This document shows, piece by piece, positions 34,765 to 46,069 of a stretch of DNA of 64,000 bases (the first letter of the stretch is position 1; every line of letters begins with the position of its first letter). Where the stretch lies: contig WBVU01000015.1 of the NCBI GenBank assembly GCA_009192285.1, forward strand, positions 1,314,190 to 1,378,189, in the 5' to 3' direction. The translations under genes and the position numbers were made by a program. The notes under the pieces are model-generated. The model was given only the letters and a program-made list of their open reading frames with translations. It was not told where the DNA came from and made no database searches. Source of the stretch: Morchella semilibera (Eukaryota; Ascomycota; Pezizomycetes; Pezizales; Morchellaceae).

Positions 34765-35943
34765 ATGGCCGCCCCAGAAATCTCCTACATCGACTACGAG
34801 ACCTTCCTCTCGCCGGCCTTCTCCCCGCACGCCTTCGCAGCAGCACTCATAACCACCACCAACGACCCCTCAGACCCAACAGTAGACCTGAGCACCCCTC
34901 TCTCCCGCGTCCTCTTCGACCTCCAAGAGATAGACACCCACATCCACACGCTCACCACCACCTCCTCGCACCCCCTCCTAACCTACACCTCCCGCTCGCA
35001 CACCGCCTCGCACGCCCTCCTCCACGCCATAACCGCGCAGACCGCCGCCCTCAACGCCGCCCACACCCGCCTCACCCACTCCATCACCGCGCGCTCCGCG
35101 CCCGCAACCCAGCTCGTCACAGCCCTCGAAAACCTGCACACCGCGACGTCCCTCCTCCGCGAACTCGGCCGCGCCCTAACCCTCGCCCGCCAGCTCGAGA
35201 TCCAGCTCTCCGAGACCCCCACCCCCCTCGTCCGCGCCGCCCACAGCGTCGTCGAGCTGCGGCGGCTGCTCGCGGCGAATGCGGGTGCGATGCAGGGCGT
35301 TGACCTCGCGGACGAGGTCAACACGCTTGTTGTTGGGCCCGCTGGGGCCGCGCTCGTTGCGCGGTCGCGCGAGACGCTCGTGGGGTTCTCGTTGCTGCCG
35401 CAGGCGGCGGCGGCGCCGCCCCCAGGGGGGTCGGCGTTTGCGCTTGATCCGGCGGTTGTTGCGGAGGGGTCGCGGCCGGCGGTGACGGCGGCGGTGCAGA
35501 CGTTGCATTTGCTGGGGGGGTTGGCGGGGACGATGCAGGCGCTGCTGGACGCGCAGGTTGGGGCGTCTGTTGCGTTGTTGACGCGGGCGCTGACGGCGCT
35601 GACGACGCTTGATCGGACGCTTGTGGAGGTTGCTGGGCGGTGTCGGACGCTTGTGGCGGTGGAGGGGATGATGGCTGGGGCGGGGTTGGACGCGGAGGTG
35701 CTTGCCGAGTTGGATACGCCGGCGCTTGGGACGTCGTTTTTTCGCTCTGTTGCGGCCGGGTGGGAGCCGAGGGTGAGGGAGGTTGTGGCGCGCGGGGGGA
35801 CGAATGCGAGGATTTTGAGGACGGGGAGGGAGAAGTTGAGGGAGGGGGTGAGGGGGTGTGTGTTGAGGGGGTTGGGCGACGGTAGGGGCGGGGAGTTTGA
35901 GGTGGCGGTTATGGTGGGGGCGGTGGGCAGCTTGGGGAGGTAG
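34765..35943 (+). CDS. COG5: Conserved oligomeric Golgi complex subunit 5
   Basis: Subunit of the COG tether, which captures retrograde vesicles at the Golgi and keeps glycosylation enzymes in place. Single exon, 392 residues, close to the length of yeast Cog5. The start at 34765 (MAAPEISYIDYETFLSPAFSPHAFA) begins the conserved N-terminal segment; the open frame extends further upstream only through non-ATG codons. Residues 45-150 are long amphipathic helices (LSRVLFDLQEIDTHIHTL, then LVTALENLHTATSLLRELGRALTLARQLEIQL) typical of COG coiled-coil subunits. An Ala/Gly/Pro-rich stretch follows at about 210-230, then more helices (VQTLHLLGGLAGTMQALLDAQ, LTALTTLDRTLVEVAGRC). The coding strand changes at about 35265 from C-rich to G-rich third positions with no change of frame. 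It stands alone between long intergenic regions. Confidence 0.85.
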   Translation: MAAPEISYIDYETFLSPAFSPHAFAAALITTTNDPSDPTVDLSTPLSRVLFDLQEIDTHIHTLTTTSSHPLLTYTSRSHTASHALLHAITAQTAALNAAHTRLTHSITARSAPATQLVTALENLHTATSLLRELGRALTLARQLEIQLSETPTPLVRAAHSVVELRRLLAANAGAMQGVDLADEVNTLVVGPAGAALVARSRETLVGFSLLPQAAAAPPPGGSAFALDPAVVAEGSRPAVTAAVQTLHLLGGLAGTMQALLDAQVGASVALLTRALTALTTLDRTLVEVAGRCRTLVAVEGMMAGAGLDAEVLAELDTPALGTSFFRSVAAGWEPRVREVVARGGTNARILRTGREKLREGVRGCVLRGLGDGRGGEFEVAVMVGAVGSLGR

Positions 35944-36184
35944 TGGGGGGTGGGGGTTTGTATTGTGAGCGGGCGTTTTGTGCTTTTTTTAATGTAGATA
36001 GATATGTGATACAGTTCCGGAAGGGAAAAGCTGGTGTTTATTTTATTTTATTGGCTCGTAGCTAGCCAGTGATCAATTGCTCCGTAGATCTCAATTGGTG
36101 CAATATATATAGTGCTCTCGTTGTGTTTGACTACTAGCATAGATACGTCCCGGGGGTGTAGTGTAGTGGTGCTTGGTGGTGCAG

Positions 36185-36201
36185 TCATGAAATGTCACTC
36201 G
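36185..36201 (-). promoter_or_regulatory. Bipartite motif CGAGTGAY-N5-RTGA
   Basis: CGAGTGAC, spacer ATTTC, ATGA; 242 bp past the COG5 stop. Confidence 0.5.
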
Positions 36202-36309
36202 ATCCATTGATGGGCTGTAGCTGGTTATTTGGTGGGTAGCTCAGTCCGCACAGGCCGGCGTGTCGCCTACGAGCTAGGTCGGTGACATGATGAAAGCCGC
36301 AAGTTGTCT

Positions 36310-36640
36310 GCCCGATTCATGGACGCGGGTCGTGTCGGGTGGGTTGGGTGGGCTGGGGTTGGTTGGTTGGGCTGGGTTGGTTGTATGTATGGCGGCCTGG
36401 AATGCGGGTGTGCAGGGCGGCGACGGTGTAGATGGTAGCACCGGTGTGTAGAGTGACCCCAGGACCAGTGGATGGGGGTTGGGGTCGTCCTGCGGCCGAG
36501 TGATAATCTGTGACTCGCGCAACGGGTGGTGTAGCTGGGGGGATGGCGGGGTGCTTCTATGGTTGGTTGGTTGGGTTTTGTGTGCGGTGTGGTGGTGGGG
36601 GGGTTCTGGCTGGGGGTTGGAGGTGTATGTGGAGGTGTGT
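36310..36640 (+). repeat. G/T-rich tract with repeated GGTTGG
   Basis: GGTTGGTTGG, GGGCTGGG and GGTGGGTTGGG recur on the plus strand about 400 bp past the COG5 stop. Many short G runs allow G-quadruplex formation in principle. Confidence 0.6.
36497..36513 (+). promoter_or_regulatory. Bipartite motif CGAGTGAY-N5-RTGA
   Basis: CGAGTGAT, spacer AATCT, GTGA; 296 bp from the preceding copy and in opposite orientation. Confidence 0.5.
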
Positions 36641-37006
36641 ATATACATTCACTGGTGTATAGTACTCAATCCTAGCTTGTGCTTGTGCTGTGCTTGCGGT
36701 GATAGCTTTCTTGCTGTAGGGTTTATAGCCAGCCCCTTTAGGTCGGCGTCGGCGCTGTGGTGTTGATACGTTCCTCCCTCCTTTCCTTTGGGGGGGAGTA
36801 GCGGGCGCGCGTTGCAAGTGCGTACTTACATACCAGGGGTTACCACCTCGCCCCAAGCAGGTACATGCATGTATACATGCACTCTGGTTATCCCCTCCGC
36901 TCCCCCAATGCCATTCCTGCCAGTTAGACCTTTCATTTCCTTTGATGCGTTGCCAAGGAGATCGATCTTGGGGGCTCATAAACGACAACGGCACAAGCAA
37001 AGGCAT

Positions 37007-37165
37007 CGTGGCGTGGCCTAGTGGTAGTACACTGGGCCTCGCCATATGACCACGACAGGTTCAAATCCTGGTGGGAGCAGTGATGAGAAAGCCCAACATG
37101 GTAGCGACGCTCTTGAGGGATGACTACTTCTTCACGTAAGTCTTTTGTTGCCGGCCTTTTTTTTT
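37007..37165 (+). ncRNA. Possible Pol III unit (tRNA-like A and B boxes, T9 terminator)
   Basis: An A-box-like TGGCCTAGTGG begins at 37014 and a B-box-like GGTTCAAATCC at 37058, with tRNA-like spacing of 44 bp between starts. A run of nine T at 37157-37165 could end transcription, giving about 155 nt. The T arm pairs for four base pairs, but the acceptor stem and anticodon arm do not form, so this is not a functional tRNA. It could be a tRNA-derived SINE head, a tRNA pseudogene or an unknown Pol III RNA. Confidence 0.35.
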
Positions 37166-37900
37166 ATCGGTGGTCTCTCTACGGTATGTACATGTTGTCG
37201 TGCTTAGTCAATAGGTTGCGGGGCGCAAAAGGATGTAATCTAGTACATGGTAGATATACGCCCTGTTTTCCGGCTTTATTTTTAGAGGGGGTGGATACTT
37301 GTGTATGTATGTAGCTATAACTGGGAGTAGACATGCGCCGCCGGCTGGCAGGAAGCGTTGGTGGGGCTGTATACAGGAGCCGCACCAGCCCGTTTTCTGT
37401 TCCGCCTCTAGTACGTACAGCGAAACCCTAACCCTGTGGGTCAGGGTCGGCTAGGTTTGCACTGTGGACACACGTTTTAGAAGGGAGGGCGTGGTCCTAG
37501 CGTGGAGATTGTTGGCAGGGGTTGTAGACTGTTTCTGGGGAGGGGTAATTGTGGGAGGTATATAGATCGTCTTTTGGGCGTTTGTGTTGTGTGTTGTGTA
37601 AGGAGTTGAGATTGTATATGTGGGCCCTATCCCCTGGACTGTCACCTGACTTTGTCCTATGCCGGAAATCATCCTACGTTTCCTTAGGGGGATTATTCTT
37701 GAGGTACTAGGCGGTGATGTAATGTGTATATTAGGTTACTAATCGTTGTTGAGATACAAGTATGCTTAGGGACAATTGCAAGGCACATGGAGCGGTAAAT
37801 GTGCCAAAAGTAATGGTGGTATAAGCACTGAATTTCAGTCCTTGTGCCAATACAAATGTCTTTATGCTGCGCTGTACTATATTAACCATTAGTACTACTT

Positions 37901-38095
37901 ACCGCCGGTGGTGGCAGAATGCTTGCCACTAGTGTAAAATGCCTGCCACTGGTGGTGGGTAGACAATTGGACTCATAGATTGCCCCTTTTGGCCGAGTGG
38001 TCTGTACTTTTATCCGTTCTGGGGTATGAATATCGGTATTGTATTGCTTTTTACCACCGGTGGTAACATAATTTACCATCGTTGGTGGAATTACT
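37901..38095. repeat. Cluster of ACCACCGGTGGT-like palindromes
   Basis: ACCGCCGGTGGTGG, GCCACTGGTGGTGG, ACCACCGGTGGT and ACCATCGTTGGTGG lie within 195 bp, spaced by unique sequence. It may be a diverged element with palindromic ends. Confidence 0.5.
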
Positions 38096-38245
38096 TGATT
38101 GTTACGGACCCATATTTGGGTCGCGAGCGGTCCAGGGGATAGCTTACTTATGGCCGTATGTAATACACCCCCCCCCCGGGGTACAGACCCCCGCACAACC
38201 TCCCCGCCCCGCACGCCAGCCACAGGAACATGCTGCGCCCCCTTT

Positions 38246-38290
38246 CCACCCATCCATCCGCCCATCCATCTATCCATCCATCCATCCGCC
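38246..38290 (+). repeat. (CATC)n microsatellite
   Basis: Imperfect CATC/CCATC units, followed at 38306 by a run of C. Confidence 0.85.
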
Positions 38291-38539
38291 CAGAAAACAA
38301 AACGCCCCCCCCCCCCTTTTGAAACTATAGTGGAGGAAATATATATGTGTACAATATATAACCCAGTCAGAAGGAGCAATATTTCAAGAACGGCCCTCCT
38401 GGGCACTATGGCTGTGGAGGAAGTGGTGCGGGATGAACTGATTGTTTTCTTCTTCTTTTTTCTCTTGAAGATGGATGATGGAGGGACGTTCTGGGGTGTT
38501 GTTGCCATGGCATACGATTAATGAACTGGAGTATGTGCG

Positions 38540-38556
38540 TCATGGATCATCACTCG
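38540..38556 (-). promoter_or_regulatory. Bipartite motif CGAGTGAY-N5-RTGA
   Basis: CGAGTGAT, spacer GATCC, ATGA. Confidence 0.5.
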
Positions 38557-39075
38557 GCATGTGTTTGTGGGGGGGGTGTTGCCACCATTGCGCCTAGGGC
38601 TTTATATCCGGCACACACAGATACACCACGTTACTGTCTTATGCCTACACAAGGCGCCTCCTTGGTGTGGAAGGAGTAACAAAGTCTGTTAATATAATAG
38701 TGGTTCGATATGCTCAACTGTCCAGTCCCGGGCTAGACGGGACTGAATCGTGACCGGATGTGCAGCCTTGCACTTATCACAGAGAGGACTAAATTAATAC
38801 CAAATTGCAAAATAGTTCCATATTGTATAATTCCTCTACCTCTATGGGGATGGAAATCTATTTATCATAAACGTCGTAATAAACAATAAACCCTTCTAGG
38901 CGATATGTAGTCCTAGTCCTTGAAGTCCGTCCTCCCTTTGGCTGGAAAAACCGCAGGACTCGACCGTCCTGGCTTGGCATAGTTGACTGGCGTTGGACCG
39001 TCACCCGCCAACCACACCGCACCGCAGCTACCGATTGGTCTACAGCTAACGTATACATAGCTACCCGCAAACCCA

Positions 39076-39180
39076 CGAACGCTCCCGGACCCGACCGTAC
39101 AAGAAGGTAGCCTTGGCGGGTTTTCTTCCGTGGGTGTATGTATGTATGCAGTAGCAAGCGAGTCCAGAAACGCTATGGGG
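39076..39180. mobile_element. MITE-like element, family E copy 3
   Basis: Bounded by CGAACGCTCCCGGACCCGACC-like and AGTCCAGAAACGCTATGG sequences, which are diverged inverted repeats of each other. The centre (AAGGTAGCCTTGGCGGGTTTTC, GTATGTATGCAGTAGCAA) matches the copies at 6.0 and 63.5 kb. Confidence 0.6.
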
Positions 39181-39269
39181 ATACGAGTATATACCACCTG
39201 GGGTGTGTTGACCGGGGCCTTGGATAGGTTGCCGTTGTTAGGGCTCGAGTGCCGGCATGGGAGTCGCGG

Positions 39270-39286
39270 TCACCGGTTATCACTCG
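39270..39286 (-). promoter_or_regulatory. Bipartite motif CGAGTGAY-N5-RTGA
   Basis: CGAGTGAT, spacer AACCG, GTGA; about 350 bp past the F-box gene stop. Confidence 0.5.
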
Positions 39287-39633
39287 CTGGGATTCCAGGG
39301 ATACCCCTGCAAAAGAGGGGGGGGGGGTAACACATGTATAAATATATTACTTGGGGAGGGAGGTTTGGTTATATTTACGGAAAATGGGGGTGTTTTTCCC
39401 CCCTGAGCTCCAAAAGGGGATGGTTTGTAGTTACATGTACATACATATACAGGGAAAAAGCGAAAGGGAGAATAGAAAAGGAATGGAGGAAGAAAAAGAG
39501 GAAATGATATCTTGGTAGTAGTACAGCCCCTCATAATAGACCCCTCCTCATCTTCATTACTGGTGTATGGCCCTACTAAATAAGTGAGTAAACCATGCCC
39601 CCAATTGTTTTTTTGATTGCTTTTTTTTGTTTT

Positions 39634-42397
39634 TTACAAGTTTCCTGTCCAGTTTATGCTGGCTGGCCAGGATCCCATGTATCCAACGTCGACATCACTC
39701 TCCCCCTCTAACCCCTCACTGCCACTCTCATCACCCGCATCCATCTCCCCGTACCCCTCCTCCGTATCCTCCCACGCGGCTACCGCATCATTATCCCATC
39801 CCATCCACGCACTACCGGTGCTATCACTATCGCTTTCGGAAGCGTCAAAACCATCCGGGTCAGATTCGGTGGCATTGGCAAAGTGGTGTGCGATCTCATA
39901 ACTATGGCGGCGTTCTACCTCTAGATCCACGCCACCAATGGCACGTCGGAGGTCACGGGAATTGATAAATGTAACATCCTGATTTATGACCTCCGGCTCG
40001 GAAGAAGTGGGGTTGGTATCTTCAACGACGTCTCGCCATTTGATCCATAGTCCGTTCCAAGGGAGGCATTCGTCGTCGTGGCGTTCGTGAATGTTGAGTG
40101 ATTCCACTTCGAGGTCGTCTATATTGCAGCCATGTTAGTTTATGGGGTGAGGGTAGCACAGAGGAACTAGAGTAGTACTTACCGGCATCACCAACTCTCC
40201 AGAGACCCTGGAATGTCTTTTGCTCCATATCCCAGATTCCCATTTTCCACTCAGCACAAACGCCAAGGTACCTCCCGCACCCACTGATAGTAACATATTT
40301 ATCCAACTCCCCCCACCCCTGTGGTGTGGGAATTCTATTCCTGGGGGCCACCAAAAGCGCGTTTGCCTCTGCTTCTGTCTCACCCTTGAAGATGCCCACC
40401 TGCGGGGGGTCCTCAAGACTGGATTCATCACCCAGATCCCATAGGAATAGGTTCTCGTATCCATATCTCTTCCTCCTACCAATGCCGGCCCACATGCCAT
40501 CATCGTCATCTCTACGGACCGGTGGACCAAGTCCGCCTAGAGATGCGACAAGAATGCCATCACCGAGGGCAAAGGAACACCACATATAGCAGCGCTCAGG
40601 AATACTCCGTTCTTCCTCTGCAAGATTGAGAATCTTGATTGTATCACCAGTCTGGACAGAGAGAATATGGAATTCCATGACAGCCTTGTACGCATAGCGG
40701 TCCGGGCGCCCTGCAAGTGGGATAATATGACGGCGAGTAGAATACGCAACCACAGTAGAGTTCATGGTAATCCCATCGTTATCGAGCCAGTATTCACCGC
40801 CCCTCCCATCGATCCCCTTCACGACCATTCTACGCTGCCAACGGAGGCTGTTGTCGGAGCGCATGAGTCTGTGATTCTGATCCGCATCATTTGTGAGGCT
40901 AGTCGGGGCGCTTCCTGCAAAGCAACTGATGGTACTGGCACGACGGCCACTGTTGTCGTCGCAAACAATGAGATGTTCACCACAGCTCTTGAATTCCCAA
41001 GTAATATCTCCATGTTCCTCGTCCCAGTCCGTCTCGACATCGCGCTCGGGGGAAGCTTCCGGGCTGAGCTCCTTTACAGAGCGGGGCATTTTCCACACCA
41101 TGTTTACCTCCACATCGCCATCTGCATTCTCCATACAAAGTCGCTCCACTGCTGCAACCTCTAGTTGCTTCTGCACAAGTCGGGGCACAAGCCGTAGGTT
41201 TGCGTCTGAATGGAGGAGCGACTTTGCAAAGCTTACAAGACCGGCATCTGACACATGCTTCATGGTCCACAATGCCTGAGCCACAGTGAACCGCTGTTTT
41301 TCATCTTCAGGCGGCGGCGTTGCAGATGACCCCTTCCGCAGAAGTGCCCTGTATGTGCTCGCATTGATGCCGTGATTGACGTCTCCCCAACGTTGCGCAT
41401 TCATGAATTTATCATGGTCCACTGGCTTGATAAAGGGGCTCCATGCTTTCTCGGCCTCTGCGATATCTTCAGCACTCGGTGGCGGAAATACATGGGGTAT
41501 GTCTAAGTGGTCACGTTTTGAGCCTTTAAACTTGCCGGCCAACGCCTCCACCTTCTCTTGATGCTGCTGTTGTAGCCTCTGCCCTAGAGGTACATTAGAT
41601 GGTGATGCCGAGGGGGCACCACCGAGAATTGCGGCACGTTGGACTGTGATCCAGGCGCGATCGCGCTTTTCTGGGAATACACGGGGATCATCGGAAAAGA
41701 GAATCCAGCTTGAGGTTTCGCCCTGTTTCGAAGATGTCTTTCCAGGTGGTTGGGCGTCTCCCCAGCCGCATGTCTTCACGCCAACATAGGCGACGCCCTC
41801 CTCGGTGCGTGCTGCTTCGGTAGAGGAGTGTACAAAGTCGATGATACGGCTGACAGTGCGCCCTTTAGGGTCCACTGATAGAGGGGGCAGCTGTGCGGCA
41901 GCGCATTTCTCGTTTTGGTGCGAGGTCAGGGTCCGGAAGTTGTCTTGGATCTTCCAGTCACGTGGGACATACCTAGGCCCATATCGCGTGGTTGGACAGT
42001 TTCCGTCTGGGATACTGGTTGTTGAGGGATGATGCAGCTCGGCGGGAAATTCTCGGCGAGACAAGTGCAAAGTTCTAGAGAATGCCTTAAAGGTTTGTCG
42101 CTTTGTAGTAAGTGAAGGAGGTACACGGGTCCCAGACAGAGTGGGGGATGGGAAAAGGCGGGTGTCGTGAGAGAGCAGGAAGAAAGCTGCGGCACGGTAA
42201 ATGTATTTGTCGAGAGTGGGATCCTCGATTATGTGGTGGAAGCCCTTGCAGGTGAGGTTACAGGACCGGAGGGAATCGGGGCCGCCGGCGAGACCGACGA
42301 ATGTAAGAATGCGGAAGAGGATTTCAGGCGGGAGGCGGGAGATTGGGGATGATGGCAGCTCCATCTTCCTGTGGTGTTGAGATTCTCTATTGTCCAT
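39634..42397 (-). CDS. F-box domain protein with long C-terminal region and acidic tail
   Basis: Probably a substrate receptor of an SCF ubiquitin ligase; the substrate is unknown. Exon 1 is 42397-40183 and exon 2 is 40118-39634, joined by a 64-nt intron (GTAAGT donor, CTAAC branch point, phase 1), giving 899 residues. I chose the ATG at 42397 (MDNRESQHHRKMELPSSPISRLPPEILF); the open frame continues upstream only through GTG and low-complexity Pro/Thr codons. The F-box spans about residues 18-60 (ISRLPPEILFRILTFVG, then LRSCNLTCKGFHHII). Residues 400-740 contain Trp- and Gly-rich strands such as YLGVCAEWKMGIWDMEQ, which suggest a degenerate beta-propeller (inference). The last 100 residues are rich in Asp/Glu/Ser. 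The 5' flank is a GTG/GGT-rich simple repeat. No frame break seen. Confidence 0.83.
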
Positions 42398-42399
42398 CG

Positions 42400-42470
42400 G
42401 TGGCGGTGTAGTGGTGGTAGTAGTGGTGGTGGTGGTGCGATGATTGTGGAGTAGTGGTGGTGATGGTGCT
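42400..42470 (+). repeat. (GGT)n-rich tract upstream of the F-box gene
   Basis: GTG/GGT/AGT triplets directly 5' of the F-box gene ATG (42397), probably in its 5' UTR. Confidence 0.75.
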
Positions 42471-45400
42471 GATGTCAACACTAGTACTAGTAGTAGTGGA
42501 GAGAGGCTTTGAGGAGGAGAAAGGCAATGCTCCGTAAATGTAAATGGTATATATTTTCCCCTTCCCTATCAGCAAAAGGTAACTGCTAGAGATATGTGGG
42601 TAGCTGAGGTGAGAAATGTAGTAACTGAGGTATATGAGTGAGGTTCCGTGTTGCTCACAGACACAGACGGGACATTGATTATAGATGTATGCCTACTGCT
42701 GCCAAACACTGTGTAAGTAATTTGTCGTATCCTGTCCTAGCACTGCTAGTTGTCTGTGTCTCTCTTTTCTCTTCCTGTCAATTCCCTGTGCTGTTGTGTT
42801 GTGATGGTGGGGGGGGGGTATAGAATTGCAGCAGTGTGTGATCGGATGTGCAATATCATCATCTCCATAGAGAAGATCGGGGGGAGTACGACAAACAATG
42901 AAATCCACAGTCAAGTGTATATCCAAAAAAGAAAGAGTCTCAGAAACATACACCTTAAACGGCACCGTTTTTTTTGCAAGTGGTGTTTTTGCTTCTTTTT
43001 TTCCAGTGCAGTTGACGCGGATCACTTCTATACTAAGGCGGGGGGAAGTGATATAAAGATAACAAATGAGACTGTAGCTACTGCAACTGCATGCTTGCCT
43101 ACTGGCTACCTGCATGCTCTTCTCTTCGACCTCTTCATCTTCTAGTTATTCATCTTTTACTTCAACCAGCTACTAACGATTCTCTTCAGTACCCCCCCCC
43201 CTGGGGGGATTAAAGAAGAAAAAGAAATTCCCGTATGCTGTATGCTGTATGTCAGTACACGTACCTACCTGGTACCACCATCGTCCGATATGTTCTTCCA
43301 AGAACTGAACATTTTCTTCCTTGCTTTTGCATATATTTCTACTTGCAATTATGAAAAACATTTTCACTCTTGCGCCACGCTCACAACCAGCGACCAGACA
43401 ATCAATCAGTCAAACAACTGCTTAGCAAGCTAGCTGCGTCGTGTCATGTATGTACCAATGTACCTATAGAACCAAAGCCACTGACGGACAAAGCTGGGTA
43501 GGGAAAACGCACAACCAGAAATATTTATGTGGAATATTCCGACCACCCACAAATTGAAGATTAACCTCCGGCTGGCGTTTTTTTTATACCTAGCACAGGG
43601 TCAAAGCAAGCCACCGAATACGGCTACTCGCACTGCATGGAAATCTTTGGTAGGATGTTGTATGTGCACTAATATACTTACAGTAAAAAAGAATGGGACC
43701 CACACAACCTCAAGACATATATCTGTTATATCCCTTTGAGATATCCCTTTGAGCTCGCTCATGACAGGTAGGCAGACAGGCGTTGAAAAGAAGACCCTGC
43801 ATCTATTCCCCCCACCTCTCTCTCTGCATGTTCTTACATCGTCCTCCGCCTGATGGTAACCCCGGGCACAGAATGCAAGGCAATCATCAATCAGCCCATT
43901 CTCTATGTCTTTTCTCCTCCGACATATCGACCATCTAGATGTGTTGTTTGGAATGTACGATATTATAAGTCAGGACGTCGATAGTTCTGTGATATATGCA
44001 ACCCTTGTGGTCCAGACGTCACACACACAGACAGGTTTTTTGTGTATCTGTAGAGTAATCTTTCATTTCCACCCTTTCCCCGGCCCCCAGTCTTGGTCGA
44101 AGGCAGTAAGGCAAAAAAAAAATTAAATGCGAAAAGAGACCGTGAAACATTTGAGGTGCAACTTCGCATTTGCCCCCACCGCGCGTTTTGTTTCGTTCGT
44201 TCGTCCATACGTATGATCAGCGGCGAAGAAGTGGGCGGCTGTTATGGTATATATACCCTGAACAATTATGCATCCAGGGACCTGGATGGGTGGGCGTGGA
44301 TAGGATAGATGCTTGATGCCTGGAAGAACGACAGAAACACCCTGGAATATGTACTCTGTAAAGCACTGTACTCCCAAAACAATTCCACCACCGTCATGCA
44401 GAATGTAAGTTCGTCCTCCCCTCGAGGCAGTCTGTTTACCGTCTGTTGCTAACACGGCCATAAAACGCCCACCATGACAGCCCCACCCTTCGCTCTCAAT
44501 AACAGTTTAACATCATCTCAGTCGCCGCTCTTCGCATCCAGCGCGGTTCGCTCCCGTGCCACCACACTGCGCTGCTGCTACTGCAGCGGGACATCGCACA
44601 ACCCATGCTGTTGGGTTCAGAACATCCATCCAACCTTTTTAACCACCCCCCCTCACCATTTCACCCCTCTCCATCCAATGACGTATATTACCGTACCGCG
44701 ATGTCTCACATCTCCGCTGCAACGGCATGGCACGGCAGTTCTTATTGATCGATTGAGGTTAGATGGCTTTTTGTTTGAACTCATACCAAGTGTCCATACC
44801 GGTGTCCCCGCTGCACCAAAAAAAACTATGATAGGAAAAAATTAAAGCAAGAAAGCTCATAAACTGGGTTTATGTGGATTGAAAATACCGAAGGCCGATA
44901 ATTGGTGTAAAACATCACTACATCAATGTTGCGCACCTCGAGTGGAACTACATGTAGGTAGATGCACTTGCACTACTACATGTAACTAATGCAACAGTCC
45001 AAACAGGCACATGACACAGGATGTCATATTGTTTATTTTGTGAACTCCATTCTGCGCACCCATCCATGCCAGCAAGACATAAGGCGGACGTGTAACGTAA
45101 AACAGAACAACGCAACAGAACATCTAGATGATTATTCCTCCGAAACGAATTCCGAAGCATCCTCGATGACCATGTTTTACAAAGCCAAGCACTAAACCCT
45201 GAATGGTTTGGCTGGGGTGAAAAAACTGTTGAAGAATCCATATCGAGAGTCATCTATGTGAAAGGAACTTCACTCCTAGATGTTATTTTTGTTGGGCTCC
45301 GATTCCACATGGGGGGGGGGGGTTACATGTACCTACATGTACTTTGGTCCAATGGCCCTTAAGAGATTACAGTCTCAAGTACATACATGTATGTATGTAC

Positions 45401-46052
45401 AGTAGGCACTTATTATTGAGCAAGCCCTAGATCCTTATTCGTGGGGTGATAGTAGTAGTGGAGGTTTGGGCTGAGAGGGGAAGCTTACAATTGTTGTCTT
45501 GTGTAACGTAACGTAACCCATCAAGCTCTTGTCAGTTTTCTGATTTCTCCGCACTTTTCAAACTTGGGGAAGATCCCGTATATAGATACTACATTGGGTC
45601 GGTCGCCCATCATTTTTTTGCCTCCAGAGCTACAAGAGACAAAGGAGACGGCGGGAAAGAAGATAACTCTGATCCCCACATTTCCATAACTATGTATTCC
45701 CAAGTGCCGGGGGAACGGGGAATTCCCCCAAAGAATCGGGCGTGAAGCCCTGCAGGATAATGGAGTGGGCCAGGCTTTCTTGGATCGATAATACCGCCAG
45801 GACATGCCACAGTAAGTTTACGAAGAAGGCTGTTGAAGGGCTTAACGTGTCATGTTCGATTTGGCACCAAAATCGAACAAGAAGGCCCAAGATCTACTCA
45901 CCTTTGGGGGGGGGGGTATCATAAATCCCGGTCCACTTGCATGGAGACTAGAAGATATATAGAAATGCAGGCCATCATGTGGTTTTATAGAATCGTAGGT
46001 TGGTCCTAGATGACATATAGTCGATCGGTTTATTGAATTAAGGGAAAGCTAG

Positions 46053-46069
46053 CGAGTGATTGATTATGA
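46053..46069 (+). promoter_or_regulatory. Bipartite motif CGAGTGAY-N5-RTGA
   Basis: CGAGTGAT, spacer TGATT, ATGA; in gene-free DNA. Confidence 0.5.

Noticed and set aside
10196-37435. Telomere-like CCCTAA/TTAGGG words at about 10200, 34382, 37423
   Set aside because: Never more than two units; no sign of an array or chromosome end.
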